The notes: generated from the sequence alone by a model not told the origin. Shown: positions 35,764 to 46,286, numbered from the stretch's first letter. The stretch: 64,000 nucleotides of DNA from Aeromonas tecta (GCF_000820185.1 NZ_CDCA01000028.1:124001-188000), one strand, 5' to 3'. A program made the numbers and translations.

Positions 35764-36777
35764 ATGAGAGTGCAGAAGATGCTGGCATCGCTCGCCATCG
35801 CCTTGGCGATGCTGGTGATACTGCTTGGCGCCTATACCCGGCTGACTGATGCCGGGCTGGCATGTCCAGACTGGCCCGGTTGTTATGGAACCATGGCCAT
35901 TCCCCAATCGACGCATGTTGAGCAGGCGGCCTTGCTCTATCCCGACAACCCGCTGGAACCTCACAAGGCGCGCAGTGAGATGGTGCATCGTTATTTTGCC
36001 GGGGTGTTGGGCTGCCTCATCGCGGCGCTATTTGTGCTGAGTTGGCGCGGTCGGCCGCGTCTGCGGCAACTTGCCAGCGGTTTGCTCATGTTGGTAATCG
36101 GGCAGGCGGCGCTGGGTATGTGGACGGTGACGTTGGCACTGCATCCGCTGGTGGTGGTGACGCACTTGCTGGGAGGGTTCTCGATTCTGACCTTGCTGTG
36201 GCTCTACCGGGTCGAGCTGACGTATCAGGCTGCTCAGCCTGTCGCCTGTGGTCAAGGGTTGCCATGGCTGGGCAACCTGGCCTGTGGCGTCTTGCTGGTG
36301 CAGATAGCCTTGGGGGGCTGGACGTCAGCCAACTATGCCGCCATGGCCTGCGTCGATTTGCCGGTTTGTCAGGCGGGTTGGCAGAGCCAACTGGACTGGG
36401 CAGAGGCTTTTCATCTGCCGTTGGGGCATGCCAGTTATGAGTTTGGTGTGCTGAGCAAAGAGGCGCGCCAGACCATTCAGATCGCACATCGCCTCGGTGC
36501 CTTGATGACGGCCTTGCTGGTCGGTGCTTTTGCGTTGGGACTGATACGCAAAGGCGCGGCCTTGCGTCCTTTGGGTGGGCTGCTGCTGATCCTGCTGCTC
36601 GTACAACTGGTGCTGGGTGTTGCCAACATTCACTTGGCGCTGCCGCTGGCCAATGCCCTCGCTCATAACTTCGTGGCGGCGCATCTGCTGGTGTGTTGCG
36701 TAGTGGCACGCCGACGCATAGCTTGGCCCTCTCTTTCCCCCTTGCAAGCCCCCGAGGCACTCAGGAGCCAGACATGA
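35764..36777 (+). CDS. ctaA: Haem A synthase (CtaA/Cox15)
   Basis: 337 residues, eight helices. Two repeats with haem-ligating His: [10 protein letters not shown] and the later QIAHRLGAL and [10 protein letters not shown]. The disulfide Cys pairs (CPDWPGC and CVDLPVC) on periplasmic loops are typical of type 1/2 CtaA. Oxidises haem O to haem A. GAGG lies before ATG 35764; the longer frame to 35674 lacks a ribosome site and overlaps the previous gene. Overlaps ctaB by 4 nt. Confidence 0.94.
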   Translation: MRVQKMLASLAIALAMLVILLGAYTRLTDAGLACPDWPGCYGTMAIPQSTHVEQAALLYPDNPLEPHKARSEMVHRYFAGVLGCLIAALFVLSWRGRPRLRQLASGLLMLVIGQAALGMWTVTLALHPLVVVTHLLGGFSILTLLWLYRVELTYQAAQPVACGQGLPWLGNLACGVLLVQIALGGWTSANYAAMACVDLPVCQAGWQSQLDWAEAFHLPLGHASYEFGVLSKEARQTIQIAHRLGALMTALLVGAFALGLIRKGAALRPLGGLLLILLLVQLVLGVANIHLALPLANALAHNFVAAHLLVCCVVARRRIAWPSLSPLQAPEALRSQT

Positions 36778-37679
36778 ACAGCAAGCCATTGGTTTGGAGC
36801 ATAGATGCCCGGTTGCTGCGGGATTATGTTCAGCTGACCAAGCCCAAGGTGGTGGCCTTGCTGTTGCTAACGGCCTGGGTGGGCATGCTGCTGGCCGAGC
36901 CGACAGCCGCCTCGCTGGATCGCATGGTGTGGGGACTGGTGGGAATTTGGTTGTTAGCCGCGGCGGCGGCGGCCATGAATCACAGCCTGGATCGCGGTAT
37001 CGATGCCCAGATGCGCAGAACGCGTTGGCGTCCGGTCGCCAGAGGGCGGATCGGTACCAGGCAGGCGATGACGTTTGCACTCTGTCTGGCGCTGCTGGGT
37101 TTTGCCCTGCTCTATTGGGGGGTAAACCCCCTGACCGCCTGGCTGACCTTGGCCAGCCTGTTTGGCTATGCAGTGGTCTATACCCTGCTGCTGAAGCGGG
37201 CCACACCACAGAACATCGTCATCGGCGGCTTGGCGGGGGCCATGCCGCCGCTCTTGGGCTGGACCAGCATCACGGGACAGCTATCGGCCGAACCCTGGCT
37301 GCTGGTGATGATCGTCTTTGCCTGGACACCGCCACACTTCTGGTCGCTGGCGATTCATCGGCGTGATGATTACGCCGGCGCCCATATTCCGATGTTGCCG
37401 GTGACCCATGGTATCGACTTCACCAAGACGGCCATCCTGTTCTATCTGCTGATCCTGACTCTGATCTGCCTGCTGCCCTATCTGATCGGCATGTCTGGTC
37501 TGATCTATCTGGTCGGTAGCCTGGTATTGAACCTGTTGTTCTGCCGGCATGCATGGCTGTTGAAGTTTTCGAGTCGCCCCGGCCAGGCGATGCGCACCTT
37601 CCGCTTTTCCATCTATCACCTGATGTTGCTGTTTGGTCTGCTGATCCTGGATCACCACTGGCTATGGCAACTGTCGTGA
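36774..37679 (+). CDS. ctaB: Protohaem IX farnesyltransferase (haem O synthase)
   Basis: 301-residue UbiA-family prenyltransferase. The first Asp-rich region N-x-x-D-R-x-x-D is seen as [15 protein letters not shown] (about 67-80) and the second as HRRDDYAGA (about 198-206). Adds farnesyl to protohaem for CtaA. ATG overlaps the ctaA stop (ATGA). Last gene of the operon; a strong terminator follows. Confidence 0.95.
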   Translation: MNSKPLVWSIDARLLRDYVQLTKPKVVALLLLTAWVGMLLAEPTAASLDRMVWGLVGIWLLAAAAAAMNHSLDRGIDAQMRRTRWRPVARGRIGTRQAMTFALCLALLGFALLYWGVNPLTAWLTLASLFGYAVVYTLLLKRATPQNIVIGGLAGAMPPLLGWTSITGQLSAEPWLLVMIVFAWTPPHFWSLAIHRRDDYAGAHIPMLPVTHGIDFTKTAILFYLLILTLICLLPYLIGMSGLIYLVGSLVLNLLFCRHAWLLKFSSRPGQAMRTFRFSIYHLMLLFGLLILDHHWLWQLS

Positions 37680-37740
37680 TGGGACGCCAAGGGTGAATGC
37701 TGAGCGAATGGGTGAGCCAAGCAGGCAAGTAAAGACAACG

Positions 37741-37775
37741 AGTAAAAAGGCTGGCCCGGGGCCAGCCTTTTTACT
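37741..37775. terminator. Bidirectional terminator between ctaB and patD
   Basis: Perfect 16-bp stem beginning AGTAAAAAGGCTGGCC with a three-base CGG loop. Ends one base before the patD stop on the minus strand. Confidence 0.95.
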
Positions 37776-37776
37776 G

Positions 37777-39207
37777 TCAGAGTTTGACCATGATGTGGCG
37801 CGGCACCGTGTAATCCTCCAGCGCGTAGAGGGAGAGATCCTTGCCGTAGCCTGACATCTTCATGCCGCCGTGGGGCATCTCAGAGGTGAGCATGAAGTGG
37901 GTGTTGATCCAGGTGCAGCCGTATTGCAGGTGGCTGGCAACCTTGCTGGCGAGGCCGAGATCCCGGGTCCAGACCGAGGAGGCGAGGCCATAATCGGAGT
38001 CGTTAGCCCATTGCACTACCTGCTCGGCGTCGCTGAAGCGGGTAACCGACACCACAGGGCCGAACACCTCACGCCGCACAATTTCATCTTCCTGGCGGGC
38101 GCCGACGATCAGGGTTGGCTCGAAGAAGAAGCCATTGCCAGGCCGGATCTTGCCGCCGGCGGTTACCTCCACGTGACCACCACTCACCGCCCGCTCCACG
38201 AAGCTGGCGACTCTGTTACGTTGGCGGTCCGAGATGAGTGGCCCCATCTCTACCCCTTCCTCACGCTGGCTGCCGACCTTGATGGAGGCTACTGCCTCCG
38301 TCATGGCGGCGACGAACTTGTCGTAGATCTTGCCCTGGGCATAGATACGGCAGGCAGCGGTGCAATCCTGGCCCGCGTTGTAGAAACCGAAGGTACGAAT
38401 ACCTGCGACCACGGCATCCAGATCCGCGTCATCGAAGATGATCACCGGCGCCTTGCCACCCAACTCCAGGTGGGTGCGTTTCATGGTACGGGCGGCGCTT
38501 TGCAGGATCTTCTGGCCGGTGGCGATATCGCCGGTCAGTGACACCATGCGCACCAGCGGATGCTCCACCAGCGGCGCACCCACGCTCTCGCCGCGGCCAC
38601 AGATGATGTTGATGACGCCGCGCGGGAAGAGCTCGCTGGCGATCTCGGCAAGGCGCAAGGCGGTGAGCGGGGTCTGCTCCGAGGGCTTGAGCACCACGGT
38701 ATTGCCGGCGGCGAGCACAGGCGCCATCTTCCAGGCCGCCATCATCAGCGGGTAGTTCCAGGGCGCTATGCTGCCCACCACGCCGATGGGATCTCGGCGG
38801 ATCATGCTGGTGTGTCCCTCGATGTACTCCCCCGCCAGCGGTCCCTGCAGGCAACGGGCAGCCCCAGCGAAGAAGCGGAAGCAATCTACTACCGCCGGCA
38901 GCTCGTCATTGAGCACCGCCAGATAAGGTTTGCCGCAGTTGAGGGATTCGATCGCCGCGAACTCCTCGGCATGGCGCTCGATGGCATCGGCGAGACGCAG
39001 CAGCAGGTTGCTGCGCTGGGCTGGTGTGGTGCGACTCCACTGGGCGAAGGCGCGCTGAGCGCCGTTCACCGCCCGGCTCACCTGCTCGAACGAGGCTTCT
39101 GGCACCGAGGCGATGAGTTCGCCGGTGGCCGGGTTGAGGACGGGCTCGGCCGGGCCGTCACCGGTGACGAACTGGCCGTTGATCAAGAGTTGAGTTGATA
39201 GCTTCAT
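37777..39207 (-). CDS. patD: Gamma-aminobutyraldehyde dehydrogenase
   Basis: 476 residues, aldehyde dehydrogenase fold. The sequence follows E. coli PatD/YdcW closely: [42 protein letters not shown] and the catalytic Cys in [11 protein letters not shown]. Oxidises 4-aminobutanal from putrescine to GABA with NAD. Start ATG 39207 aligns with the E. coli start and lies 28 bp after the ydcV stop. Fifth gene of ydcS-ydcT-ydcU-ydcV-patD on the minus strand, the same order as E. coli. Confidence 0.94.
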   Translation of the reverse strand: MKLSTQLLINGQFVTGDGPAEPVLNPATGELIASVPEASFEQVSRAVNGAQRAFAQWSRTTPAQRSNLLLRLADAIERHAEEFAAIESLNCGKPYLAVLNDELPAVVDCFRFFAGAARCLQGPLAGEYIEGHTSMIRRDPIGVVGSIAPWNYPLMMAAWKMAPVLAAGNTVVLKPSEQTPLTALRLAEIASELFPRGVINIICGRGESVGAPLVEHPLVRMVSLTGDIATGQKILQSAARTMKRTHLELGGKAPVIIFDDADLDAVVAGIRTFGFYNAGQDCTAACRIYAQGKIYDKFVAAMTEAVASIKVGSQREEGVEMGPLISDRQRNRVASFVERAVSGGHVEVTAGGKIRPGNGFFFEPTLIVGARQEDEIVRREVFGPVVSVTRFSDAEQVVQWANDSDYGLASSVWTRDLGLASKVASHLQYGCTWINTHFMLTSEMPHGGMKMSGYGKDLSLYALEDYTVPRHIMVKL

Positions 39208-39235
39208 GTTGCATCCTTGCACGGGCGTTGAGTCG

Positions 39236-40069
39236 TTATTTACCACTGCCAGCGACATCCTGGCCATCGCGGGTGAGGTAGTAGGCAAGCAAAATGGGAA
39301 TGGTGGTGAAGGCCACTATGATGAGGGCCACCACGTTGGTGACGGGTCTATCCCGGGGGCGGATCAGCTCCTGATACATCCAGATGGGCAACGTGGTCTG
39401 CTGGCCCGCGGTGAAGGTGGTGACGATTACCTCGTCAAAGCTCAGGGCGAACGCCAGCATACCCCCCGCCAGCAACGCGGTGGCGAGGTTGGGCAGGATC
39501 ACGTAACGCAGGGTCTGGAAGCCGTCGGCTCCGAGATCCATGGAGGCCTCGATCAGCGACAGGTTGGTGCGGCGAAAGCGCGCCAGAGCATTGTTGTAAA
39601 CCACCACCACACAGAAGGTGGCGTGGCCGATGACGATGGTCCAGAAGCTGAACGGGATCTCCAGCAGGCCGTAGGCGGAGCGTAGCGCTATGCCGGTGAC
39701 TATGCCGGGCAGGGCGATGGGCAGCACCAGCAGCAGGGACACTACCTCTTGGCCGAAGAAACGGCTGCGGGCGATGGCGCCTGCGGCCAGAGTACCTAGC
39801 ACCATGGCCGCCAGGGTGGCGAGTCCCGCTACCTCTAGCGACAGCTGGATGGCACGCCACACATCGGGTCTGTTCAGGGTCACCTCGAACCACTTCAAGG
39901 TCAGTCCGGGGGGCGGAAACTGATAGCTCTTGCTCTCGCTGGTGAAGGCGTAGAGAAAAATAAACAGGATGGGGATATGCAGGAACAGCAGCCCGCCGAT
40001 GGCGGCATATTTCAGCAGGAGGGATGGGCGCTGGCCATGGTCCTGATTGATAGAGGGATTAGAGCGCAT
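39236..40069 (-). CDS. ydcV: Polyamine-type ABC transporter permease (PotC-like)
   Basis: 277 residues with six helices and the EAA-type loop [20 protein letters not shown] (about 179-198). Pairs with YdcU to form the channel. The Shine-Dalgarno GGGAG and ATG of this gene lie inside a duplicated copy of the ydcU tail (see 40061-40224), which explains the atypical 89-bp gap to ydcU. Confidence 0.93.
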   Translation of the reverse strand: MRSNPSINQDHGQRPSLLLKYAAIGGLLFLHIPILFIFLYAFTSESKSYQFPPPGLTLKWFEVTLNRPDVWRAIQLSLEVAGLATLAAMVLGTLAAGAIARSRFFGQEVVSLLLVLPIALPGIVTGIALRSAYGLLEIPFSFWTIVIGHATFCVVVVYNNALARFRRTNLSLIEASMDLGADGFQTLRYVILPNLATALLAGGMLAFALSFDEVIVTTFTAGQQTTLPIWMYQELIRPRDRPVTNVVALIIVAFTTIPILLAYYLTRDGQDVAGSGK

Positions 40070-40224
40070 CGAAGGCTCCCAGCCGTTTGGCGGTCGTTAG
40101 GTGGATAGCCATGATCGGGTTAGGTATCTGCGAGCAGCCGGTAAGAAGCATATGGGTATCAAAGCGCATCGAAAGCCCCCAGTCGTTTGGCGATGGTGAG
40201 ATAGATGGCTATGATCAGGATAGG
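40061..40224. repeat. 100-bp tandem duplication of the ydcU tail
   Basis: 64-bp segments 40061-40124 and 40161-40224 align at exactly 100-bp offset; weaker similarity fills the gap, so the whole 100 bp seems duplicated. On the minus strand both encode [13 protein letters not shown] (TGA in the real gene, TAA in the copy). In the copy, CTGGGAGCCTTCGATGCGC provides ribosome site and start codon for ydcV. Confidence 0.85.
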
Positions 40225-41127
40225 GACCAACGAGAAGGCGGCGGCAAAGGGCACATTGCCCGCCGTGCCCTGCTGTAGATAGACCACCTGCCCGATATAC
40301 AGAGTCGAGTTGCCTATGATGCCGGGGATGATGTAATCCCCCAGGGTCAGGGAGAAGGTAAAGATGGAGCCCGCCGCAACCCCAGGCAGTGCCAAGGGCA
40401 GGATCAGAGTGCGAAAGGTCTGGGCCGGGCTGGCGCCGAGATCGCTGCTCGCCTCCAGCAGGGAGCGCGGGATCCGCTCCACCGCCGCCTGTATGGGCAG
40501 GATCATGAAGGGCAGCCAGACGTAGACGAACACGATGAAGGTGCCGAGCCGGGAGAACGACAGGGAGGGGCCGCCGATCAGTGGCAGAGAGAGAATGCCC
40601 TCCAACAGCCAGTCCAGCCCCAGTCCGTGCGCCAGCCAGCTGATGACGCCCTCCTTGGCCAGGATCAGCTTCCAGGCATAGACCCGTACCAGATAGCTGG
40701 ACCAGAGCGGCAGCATGATGCCGAGATAGAACAGGGCCCGGGTCTTGCCGCTGGTGTAGCGCGCCATGTAGTAGGCGATGGGAAAGCCGAGCAGGGCGCA
40801 GGCCAGGGTCACCAGTAGCGACATGCCAACGGTTCGAGCGATGACATCCAGGTTTTCCGCCCGCAGCAGGGCGATGAAGTTCTGCAGTCCCAGCTCATGG
40901 CGTACCTGTCCGCTGAACTCGTCCAACCCGAAGAACGCATTGGAGAGCAGCATCAGCAAGGAGCCCACATAGATGATGCCGAGCCAGAGCAGGGGCGGGC
41001 CGAGCAGGATCCCGAGCAACAGGCCGGGGCGGCCGTAGAGCAGGGTAGACAGGCGTCGCAATGGATTGGGTCGGGTCGCTGGGGAGGTGTGGCTCATGGC
41101 AATACTCGCACTGTGAGGGAGGCTCAT
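40159..41127 (-). CDS. ydcU: Polyamine-type ABC transporter permease (PotB-like)
   Basis: 322 residues, six helices with a cytoplasmic N-terminal tail and the EAA loop EASSDLGASPAQTFRTLILP (about 223-242). Forms the membrane pore with YdcV. Start 41127 overlaps the ydcT stop by 4 nt; an ATG at 41097 is a possible alternative. Its last 33 codons are duplicated downstream. Confidence 0.93.
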   Translation of the reverse strand: MSLPHSASIAMSHTSPATRPNPLRRLSTLLYGRPGLLLGILLGPPLLWLGIIYVGSLLMLLSNAFFGLDEFSGQVRHELGLQNFIALLRAENLDVIARTVGMSLLVTLACALLGFPIAYYMARYTSGKTRALFYLGIMLPLWSSYLVRVYAWKLILAKEGVISWLAHGLGLDWLLEGILSLPLIGGPSLSFSRLGTFIVFVYVWLPFMILPIQAAVERIPRSLLEASSDLGASPAQTFRTLILPLALPGVAAGSIFTFSLTLGDYIIPGIIGNSTLYIGQVVYLQQGTAGNVPFAAAFSLVPILIIAIYLTIAKRLGAFDAL

Positions 41128-42137
41128 GACTGAGCTTCCGGTTCGGTGGTGCTCAGGCGGTGGATGGCCTGCTCCGGCCAGCTGAGACTGACTTGAGTGC
41201 CACGAGCCAGACGGGCCTGACCTTCGTTGGGATGATTGACGATGAGCTCGAGCCGCTCCCCCAAGTCGACCCGGTAGCGCACGAAGGCGCCCAGATATTC
41301 CACCTCACGAACCTCGCCCGACCAACCTGGGTTGCCGGCATCAGCGAGCCGGATCCGCTCCGGACGTACCATCATCTGCCGGCCGTCACCGCACAACCGC
41401 CTGGCCTGCTCCCCTTCGAACAGGTTGACGGTGCCAACGAAGCGGGCGACGAAGGAGGTGGCGGGGGCATCGTAGACTTCATCTGGTGCGGCGATCTGCT
41501 CTATCTTGCCCTGATTGAAGATGCAGATACGGTCGCTCATGGAGAGCGCTTCTTGCTGATCGTGGGTGACGAAGATGAAGGTAATGCCAAGCTGACGCTG
41601 CAATGCTTTCAGTTCTAGCTGCATCTGTTCGCGCAGCTTGAGATCCAGCGCGCCGAGCGGCTCGTCCAGCAACAGAATACGCGGCTGGTTGATGAGGGCG
41701 CGGGCGATGGCGATACGCTGACGCTGGCCGCCGGAGAGCTGGCCCGGTTTGCGATTGCCGACGCCTGGCAGGCGTACCAGCTCCAGCATCTCGTCCACCT
41801 TGCGATAACGATCCTGCTTGGGCACCCCTCTGATCATCAGGCCATAGCCGATGTTGTCGCGCACATCCATGTTCGGGAACAGGGCATAGTCCTGAAACAC
41901 GGTGTTGAGATTGCGATCGTAGGGTGGCACTCGGGAGCAGGGCTCACCGAACAACCGGATCTCCCCCATGCTCGGATATTCGAAGCCCGCGATCATGCGC
42001 AAACAGGTGGTCTTGCCGGAACCGCTCGGGCCCAAGAGGGTAAAGAATTCACCGGACGGGATCTGGAAGGAGATGTCCTCGACCGCTTTCACCTCGCCGT
42101 AGTGGCGACTGACCCGGTCAAATTGTACTGCTGTCAT
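41124..42137 (-). CDS. ydcT: Polyamine-type ABC transporter ATPase (PotA-like)
   Basis: 337 residues. Walker A GPSGSGKTT (36-44), Q-loop, signature LSGGQRQRIA (about 135-144), Walker B ILLLDEPLGALD, and H-switch THDQQEA, followed by a TOBE domain (about 270-337). Energises import by YdcU-YdcV. Confidence 0.96.
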   Translation of the reverse strand: MTAVQFDRVSRHYGEVKAVEDISFQIPSGEFFTLLGPSGSGKTTCLRMIAGFEYPSMGEIRLFGEPCSRVPPYDRNLNTVFQDYALFPNMDVRDNIGYGLMIRGVPKQDRYRKVDEMLELVRLPGVGNRKPGQLSGGQRQRIAIARALINQPRILLLDEPLGALDLKLREQMQLELKALQRQLGITFIFVTHDQQEALSMSDRICIFNQGKIEQIAAPDEVYDAPATSFVARFVGTVNLFEGEQARRLCGDGRQMMVRPERIRLADAGNPGWSGEVREVEYLGAFVRYRVDLGERLELIVNHPNEGQARLARGTQVSLSWPEQAIHRLSTTEPEAQS

Positions 42138-42159
42138 GGTACGTCCTTGTCATCTAACC

Positions 42160-42181
42160 GGGCCGGGTCTCCACCCGGCCC
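42160..42181. other. Intercistronic hairpin between ydcS and ydcT
   Basis: Perfect 9-bp stem GGGCCGGGT/ACCCGGCCC with a four-base loop. Such structures commonly raise expression of the binding protein relative to the downstream genes; no T-run follows. Confidence 0.6.
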
Positions 42182-42223
42182 ATCACGAAATGGCTTCGTC
42201 GCTGCGACATAGCAGCGGCTGGA

Positions 42224-43369
42224 TCAGCGACCGCCCAGGATGGCGATATAGTCCGACACCCAGCGATAGTAGGGCACGCAGGTTCCCTGGCTCTTGCACT
42301 GGGACACAGGCGTGCGCCAGAAGTGAACTCTGTTGAAGTTGTCGATGCCGTTGGTCTTGCAGCCCTCTTTCCCCAGCAGGGCATTGCCCTCGCAGGCGGC
42401 GGGCACCACCGGTACCGAGCCAAACCAGGAGGCGAGATCCCCCTGCAGCTTGTTGTTGAGGGAGTGCTCAAGCCACTTGTAGGCGCAGGTCAGGTTCTTG
42501 GCCTCGCTGTGTACCATGCTGGTGTCGGCCCAGCCGGTGACTCCCTCCTTGGGCACAGTGGTGGCGATGGGTTGCTTGTCGGCGATCAGGGCATTGGCCT
42601 GATAGGGCCAGGAGTCGGAGGCCACTACTCCTTCATTCTTGAAGTCATCGATCTGGACGGAGGCGTCGTGCCAGTAGCGTCCCACCAGCTGACGCTGCTT
42701 GCGCAGCAGCTCGAGGGAGGCCTTGTACTGATCCTCGTTCAGCTCGTAAGGATCCTTGATGCCAAGCGCCGGCTGGTGGCTCATCAGATAGAGGGCGGCA
42801 TCGGCGATGTGGATGGGACCGTCGAAGGCCTGCACCCGCCCCTTGTTGGACTTGCCGTCCGGCAGGGTCTGCTCCTCAAACACCACACTCCAGGAATCGG
42901 GCGCCTTGGGGAAGGTTTTGGTGTTGTACATCAGGATGTTGCCGCCCCACTGGTAGGGCACGCCGTAGTGCTTGCCATCGACCGTGTGCCAGAGGGCATT
43001 TTGCAGGCGGGGATCTATCTTGCTGTAGCTTGGGATCAGTGCCAGGTTGAGCGCCTGGACCTTGCCGCCCGCGATGAGGCGCAGGCTGGCGTCGCCGGAG
43101 GCGGTCACCAGATCGAAGCCCCCTTCGTTCATCAGCGCCACCATCTCGTCCGAGGTGGCAGCGGTCTTGACGCTGACCTTGCAGCCGGTCTCTTGCTCGA
43201 AGCCAGTCACCCAGTCGTAGCTTTTATCGGTCTCGCCGCGTTCCACATAGCCGGCCCAGGCCACGATATTGAGTTGGCCTTCGCCCTTGCCGAGCTCGGT
43301 GGGGGCGGCTTGCGTCTGGCCTGCCAGCAGGGCCGGGATCAGGGCCAGGGTCAGTGGGGTCAGTTTCAT
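42224..43369 (-). CDS. ydcS: Polyamine-type ABC transporter periplasmic binding protein
   Basis: 381 residues: signal peptide MKLTPLTLALIPALLAGQTQA, then a PotD/PotF-like binding fold starting with LNIVAWAGYVERG. AGGAGAGC precedes ATG 43369. The ligand is expected to be putrescine or spermidine from the operon context with patD. E. coli YdcS has also been linked to polyhydroxybutyrate; that is not testable here. Confidence 0.9.
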   Translation of the reverse strand: MKLTPLTLALIPALLAGQTQAAPTELGKGEGQLNIVAWAGYVERGETDKSYDWVTGFEQETGCKVSVKTAATSDEMVALMNEGGFDLVTASGDASLRLIAGGKVQALNLALIPSYSKIDPRLQNALWHTVDGKHYGVPYQWGGNILMYNTKTFPKAPDSWSVVFEEQTLPDGKSNKGRVQAFDGPIHIADAALYLMSHQPALGIKDPYELNEDQYKASLELLRKQRQLVGRYWHDASVQIDDFKNEGVVASDSWPYQANALIADKQPIATTVPKEGVTGWADTSMVHSEAKNLTCAYKWLEHSLNNKLQGDLASWFGSVPVVPAACEGNALLGKEGCKTNGIDNFNRVHFWRTPVSQCKSQGTCVPYYRWVSDYIAILGGR

Positions 43370-43553
43370 CTTGCTCTCCTTGCATGATCTTGAACCATGG
43401 CGATGTCGCCATGGCATTAACATCCTGTTAACTATTCATGAGCGTAGGAGAGGCGGGCAGTAATGAAAATTTCAATTTTTAACCGCAGAGGTATCAGCTA
43501 AATCGATATCGAGTGCAGATGAATCTGATTTTCAGTCAGGTGTCGGGGGCTCG

Positions 43554-44480
43554 TTATGCGCGAGAGGCGGGTTGACGGGCCCGCAACCGGCTCTGATCCC
43601 GCACTATGTCGATGAACTCACGGGCGGTCCAGCTCAGGCGCGAGCCGCGGCGCCACACCAGGCCGATGTCGATAGCGGGAATAGGTTCCTTGATGGTGCG
43701 GGCCTCGACCCGTTCCTGCTCCAGTGACCAGGGGCGATAGGCGAAGTCTGGCAGCAGGGCGGCCCCGAGCTGGCTGGCCACCAGGCTGCGCACCGCTTCC
43801 ACCGAGGCGGTGCGCAGCACGATGCGGGGTGAGATGCCGTAACGGCGCAGGCCCGAGCCGATGATCTGATCCAGCTGATCGGCGGTGAGGGAGATCATGG
43901 GCTCCTCGGCGAGGGCCTTGAGTGAGAGGGTCGATTCGGCGCAGAGGGGATGATTGGCGGCGAGCCAGAGCCGCAGCGGTGAGCGGGTCAGCAGTTCGGT
44001 ATCGAACGCCTCCTGGCGGATGGTGCGGTTGGTCATCAGGATCCCCACATCCACTTCGCCATTGACTATCTGGTGCTCGAGGAACGGCTGCTCGTCCTCT
44101 TTTACTTCTATGCGCACCGCCGGGAAGGTGCGTCTGAAGCGGCCTAGCGCCTCCGACAGGTAATAGCCAGCTACTAGCGTGGTCACGCCTACGGTGAGTT
44201 GACCCTGATCCTGCTGTGCCACCGCCTTGAGGGATTGGCCCGCCTCGGTCATGGCGCCGAGGATGCGTCTGGCATGGAGCAGGAATTGGTGGCCCTGGGC
44301 GGTGAGGCTGACGCCGCGCGGGTTGCGCTCGAACAGGGCGGCGCCAAGTTCGGTCTCCAGCTCGCGGATGGCGCTGGTGACGGCCGACTGGGAGATATGC
44401 AGTTCGGCGGCGGCGCGACTCACCGAGAAACTGTCTGCCACGGCCACGAAATAGCGGATCTGGCGAAAGGTGAAGTTCAT
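43554..44480 (-). CDS. LysR-family transcriptional regulator
   Basis: 308 residues. N-terminal winged helix (MNFTFRQIRYFVAVADSFSV... with SRAAAELHISQSAVTSAIR as recognition region) and a substrate-binding domain. Start 44480 is the usual LysR start; a longer frame to 44507 exists. It lies upstream of ydcS in the same orientation, about 185 bp away, and may control polyamine uptake; that link is positional only. In E. coli this operon is instead under a MerR-like/cupin regulator YdcN. Confidence 0.85.
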   Translation of the reverse strand: MNFTFRQIRYFVAVADSFSVSRAAAELHISQSAVTSAIRELETELGAALFERNPRGVSLTAQGHQFLLHARRILGAMTEAGQSLKAVAQQDQGQLTVGVTTLVAGYYLSEALGRFRRTFPAVRIEVKEDEQPFLEHQIVNGEVDVGILMTNRTIRQEAFDTELLTRSPLRLWLAANHPLCAESTLSLKALAEEPMISLTADQLDQIIGSGLRRYGISPRIVLRTASVEAVRSLVASQLGAALLPDFAYRPWSLEQERVEARTIKEPIPAIDIGLVWRRGSRLSWTAREFIDIVRDQSRLRARQPASRA

Positions 44481-44536
44481 CTGGGCATCCTGCCACTGGG
44501 TTGGCAATCAGCTTAACCGCGAACCGCATCCAAACG

Positions 44537-44562
44537 AAAGGCGCCCGCAGGCGCCTTTGTCA
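44537..44562 (-). terminator. Terminator of nhaC
   Basis: AAAGGCGCC and GGCGCCTTT arms with CGCA loop; on the minus strand it follows the nhaC stop and precedes the LysR gene. Confidence 0.8.
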
Positions 44563-44576
44563 TTGTTTTTGAATGA

Positions 44577-45986
44577 TTAGCGGGAGCTGGCCGCCGCAAT
44601 TACCGGCAGCCGGTTCACCCCCTTGCCCAGATAGGCGAGGGTGATGGTCACAATGATGCAGGTGAAGCTGAGCCACATGTAGGGCAGGTAGTCGAGGGTC
44701 GCGACCCCCAGCACCCCGGCCATGAAGATGCCGTTGTCGCTCCAGGGCACCATGCCGCAGGTGAGGGTGCCGCCGAACTCGGCGTTGCGGGAGAGGTTCT
44801 TGCGTGCCAGTCCCAGCCGGTCGTAGTTTTTGGCCATGATCTTGGGTGTCAGGATCAGCGACACATACATGGCCGAGCCGAACACATTGGCCAGGAAGGC
44901 GGTGCCTATGGTGTGGGTGGTCAGGCTGCCGGCGCTGTTGATACGCTTCTCGAAGGCGTTGGCGATCACCGCCAGGATGCCGACCTTCTCCAGCAAGCCA
45001 CCAAAGCCCAAGCCGAAGATGATGACGGCCACCGACCCCAGCATGGACTCCATGCCGCCGCGGCCCAGGATGTTGTCGATGAAATCGACCCCGGAGACGA
45101 TGGGGAAGGGGCTGTAGGCGGAGTGCATGGCTTTTATCGGATCCATGTCCTGGAAGGCGATGGCCCAGACAAGGCCCAGCAGGGCGCCGAAGCTGATCAC
45201 CGGGAAGGCAGGCTCGCGGTTGGCCAGCAGGCCCAGCACCAGCACTACGGGCACTATGGCCAGCGGGGTGATGTTGAACTGCTTGTCGAGCGCCTCCATT
45301 ACCAGATTGACCTGTTCCAGGCTGACATTGCCGGAGTATTGCATGCCGACCACAGTGAACAGGGCCGCCGTGATGACGTAGGAGAACAGGCTGATGGGCA
45401 GCATGCCCTTGATGTGCTCCACCACGTCGACGTTGGACATGGTGGATGCCAGTACCACGGAATCGGAGAGAGGGGAGAGTTTGTCACCGAAATAGACGCC
45501 GGAGAGCACGGCGCCCGCCACCAGCGGTGCGGGTACCCCCAGACTGTGGCCTATGCCCATCATGGCGATACCGGCGGTGGCGGCGGAGCCCCAGGAGGTG
45601 CCGGTGGCCAGTGAGGTGAGGGAGCAGATGATCAGGGTCGCCAGCAGGAAGATGGACGGGTGTATCACCTTGAGGCCGAAGTAGATGATGCTGGGCACTA
45701 TGCCGCCGGCGATCCAGGTGCCGACCAGGGCACCGACGGAAACCAGTATCAGGATGGCCCCCATCCCTTTGGCGACGCCGTCGACGGCGGCCTGCTCCAG
45801 GGATTTATAATCATGGCCGAGCTTGATGCCGAGCCCCATGATAACGAACCAGGCGATGAACAGTGCCAGCTGGATGGGCAAGTCGAGCAGGCTGGTGAAG
45901 GAGAAGGCCAGGGCCAGGAAAATGGCCAAGCAGGCAAACACCTGTGGCATGCTGGGTAGTCGAATGTGGTTGTGCTGGTTTTGCAT
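44577..45986 (-). CDS. nhaC: NhaC-type Na+/H+ antiporter
   Basis: 469 residues with about eleven to twelve helices of the NhaC family. Conserved TSWGSAATAGIAMMGIG, GAVLSGVYFGDKLSPLSDSV and the ENAFE-like C-terminal region are present. Exchanges sodium for protons; some members are malate/lactate antiporters (MleN), and the sequence does not separate them. Monocistronic, followed by a terminator. Confidence 0.88.
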   Translation of the reverse strand: MQNQHNHIRLPSMPQVFACLAIFLALAFSFTSLLDLPIQLALFIAWFVIMGLGIKLGHDYKSLEQAAVDGVAKGMGAILILVSVGALVGTWIAGGIVPSIIYFGLKVIHPSIFLLATLIICSLTSLATGTSWGSAATAGIAMMGIGHSLGVPAPLVAGAVLSGVYFGDKLSPLSDSVVLASTMSNVDVVEHIKGMLPISLFSYVITAALFTVVGMQYSGNVSLEQVNLVMEALDKQFNITPLAIVPVVLVLGLLANREPAFPVISFGALLGLVWAIAFQDMDPIKAMHSAYSPFPIVSGVDFIDNILGRGGMESMLGSVAVIIFGLGFGGLLEKVGILAVIANAFEKRINSAGSLTTHTIGTAFLANVFGSAMYVSLILTPKIMAKNYDRLGLARKNLSRNAEFGGTLTCGMVPWSDNGIFMAGVLGVATLDYLPYMWLSFTCIIVTITLAYLGKGVNRLPVIAAASSR

Positions 45987-46286
45987 AGATACTTCCTAAA
46001 CTCTTGCTCGCCAAGGTCGCTCCCTCTCGTCCTGTGGATACTGGTATCCCGAGGGGCAACCCAAAAAGAGGCCGCAATCTACCACAAACTCAGGGCTTAA
46101 AATCCCAACGTATTTAGCAAAAATGCATTATTGATTGAAAAACCCACCAATTAGTTGATCTCGTAACCGTTTTTTTATGTCGGGTCGATACCGGCGAAAT
46201 GGGCAAGACCCATAGGAAAGTCCGATTGCATACTTCTAAAATACAAATGATAATTATTATCAAAGTGTGCGATAAGGATATTCACC
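45987..46286. other. Intergenic region with Fur-controlled promoter
   Basis: About 300 bp of AT-rich DNA between divergent nhaC and the small membrane gene. It contains the Fur box at 46248-46262 and no ORF I would call. Confidence 0.6.
46248..46262. promoter_or_regulatory. Perfect 7-1-7 Fur box
   Basis: TGATAAT-T-ATTATCA, an exact inverted repeat matching the Fur consensus, ending 24 bp before the 69-residue ORF at 46287. Confidence 0.85.

Noticed and set aside
42323..43387. 354-codon plus-strand open frame antisense to ydcS
   Set aside because: ydcS has full homology and signal peptide on the other strand; the antisense product has no domain features.
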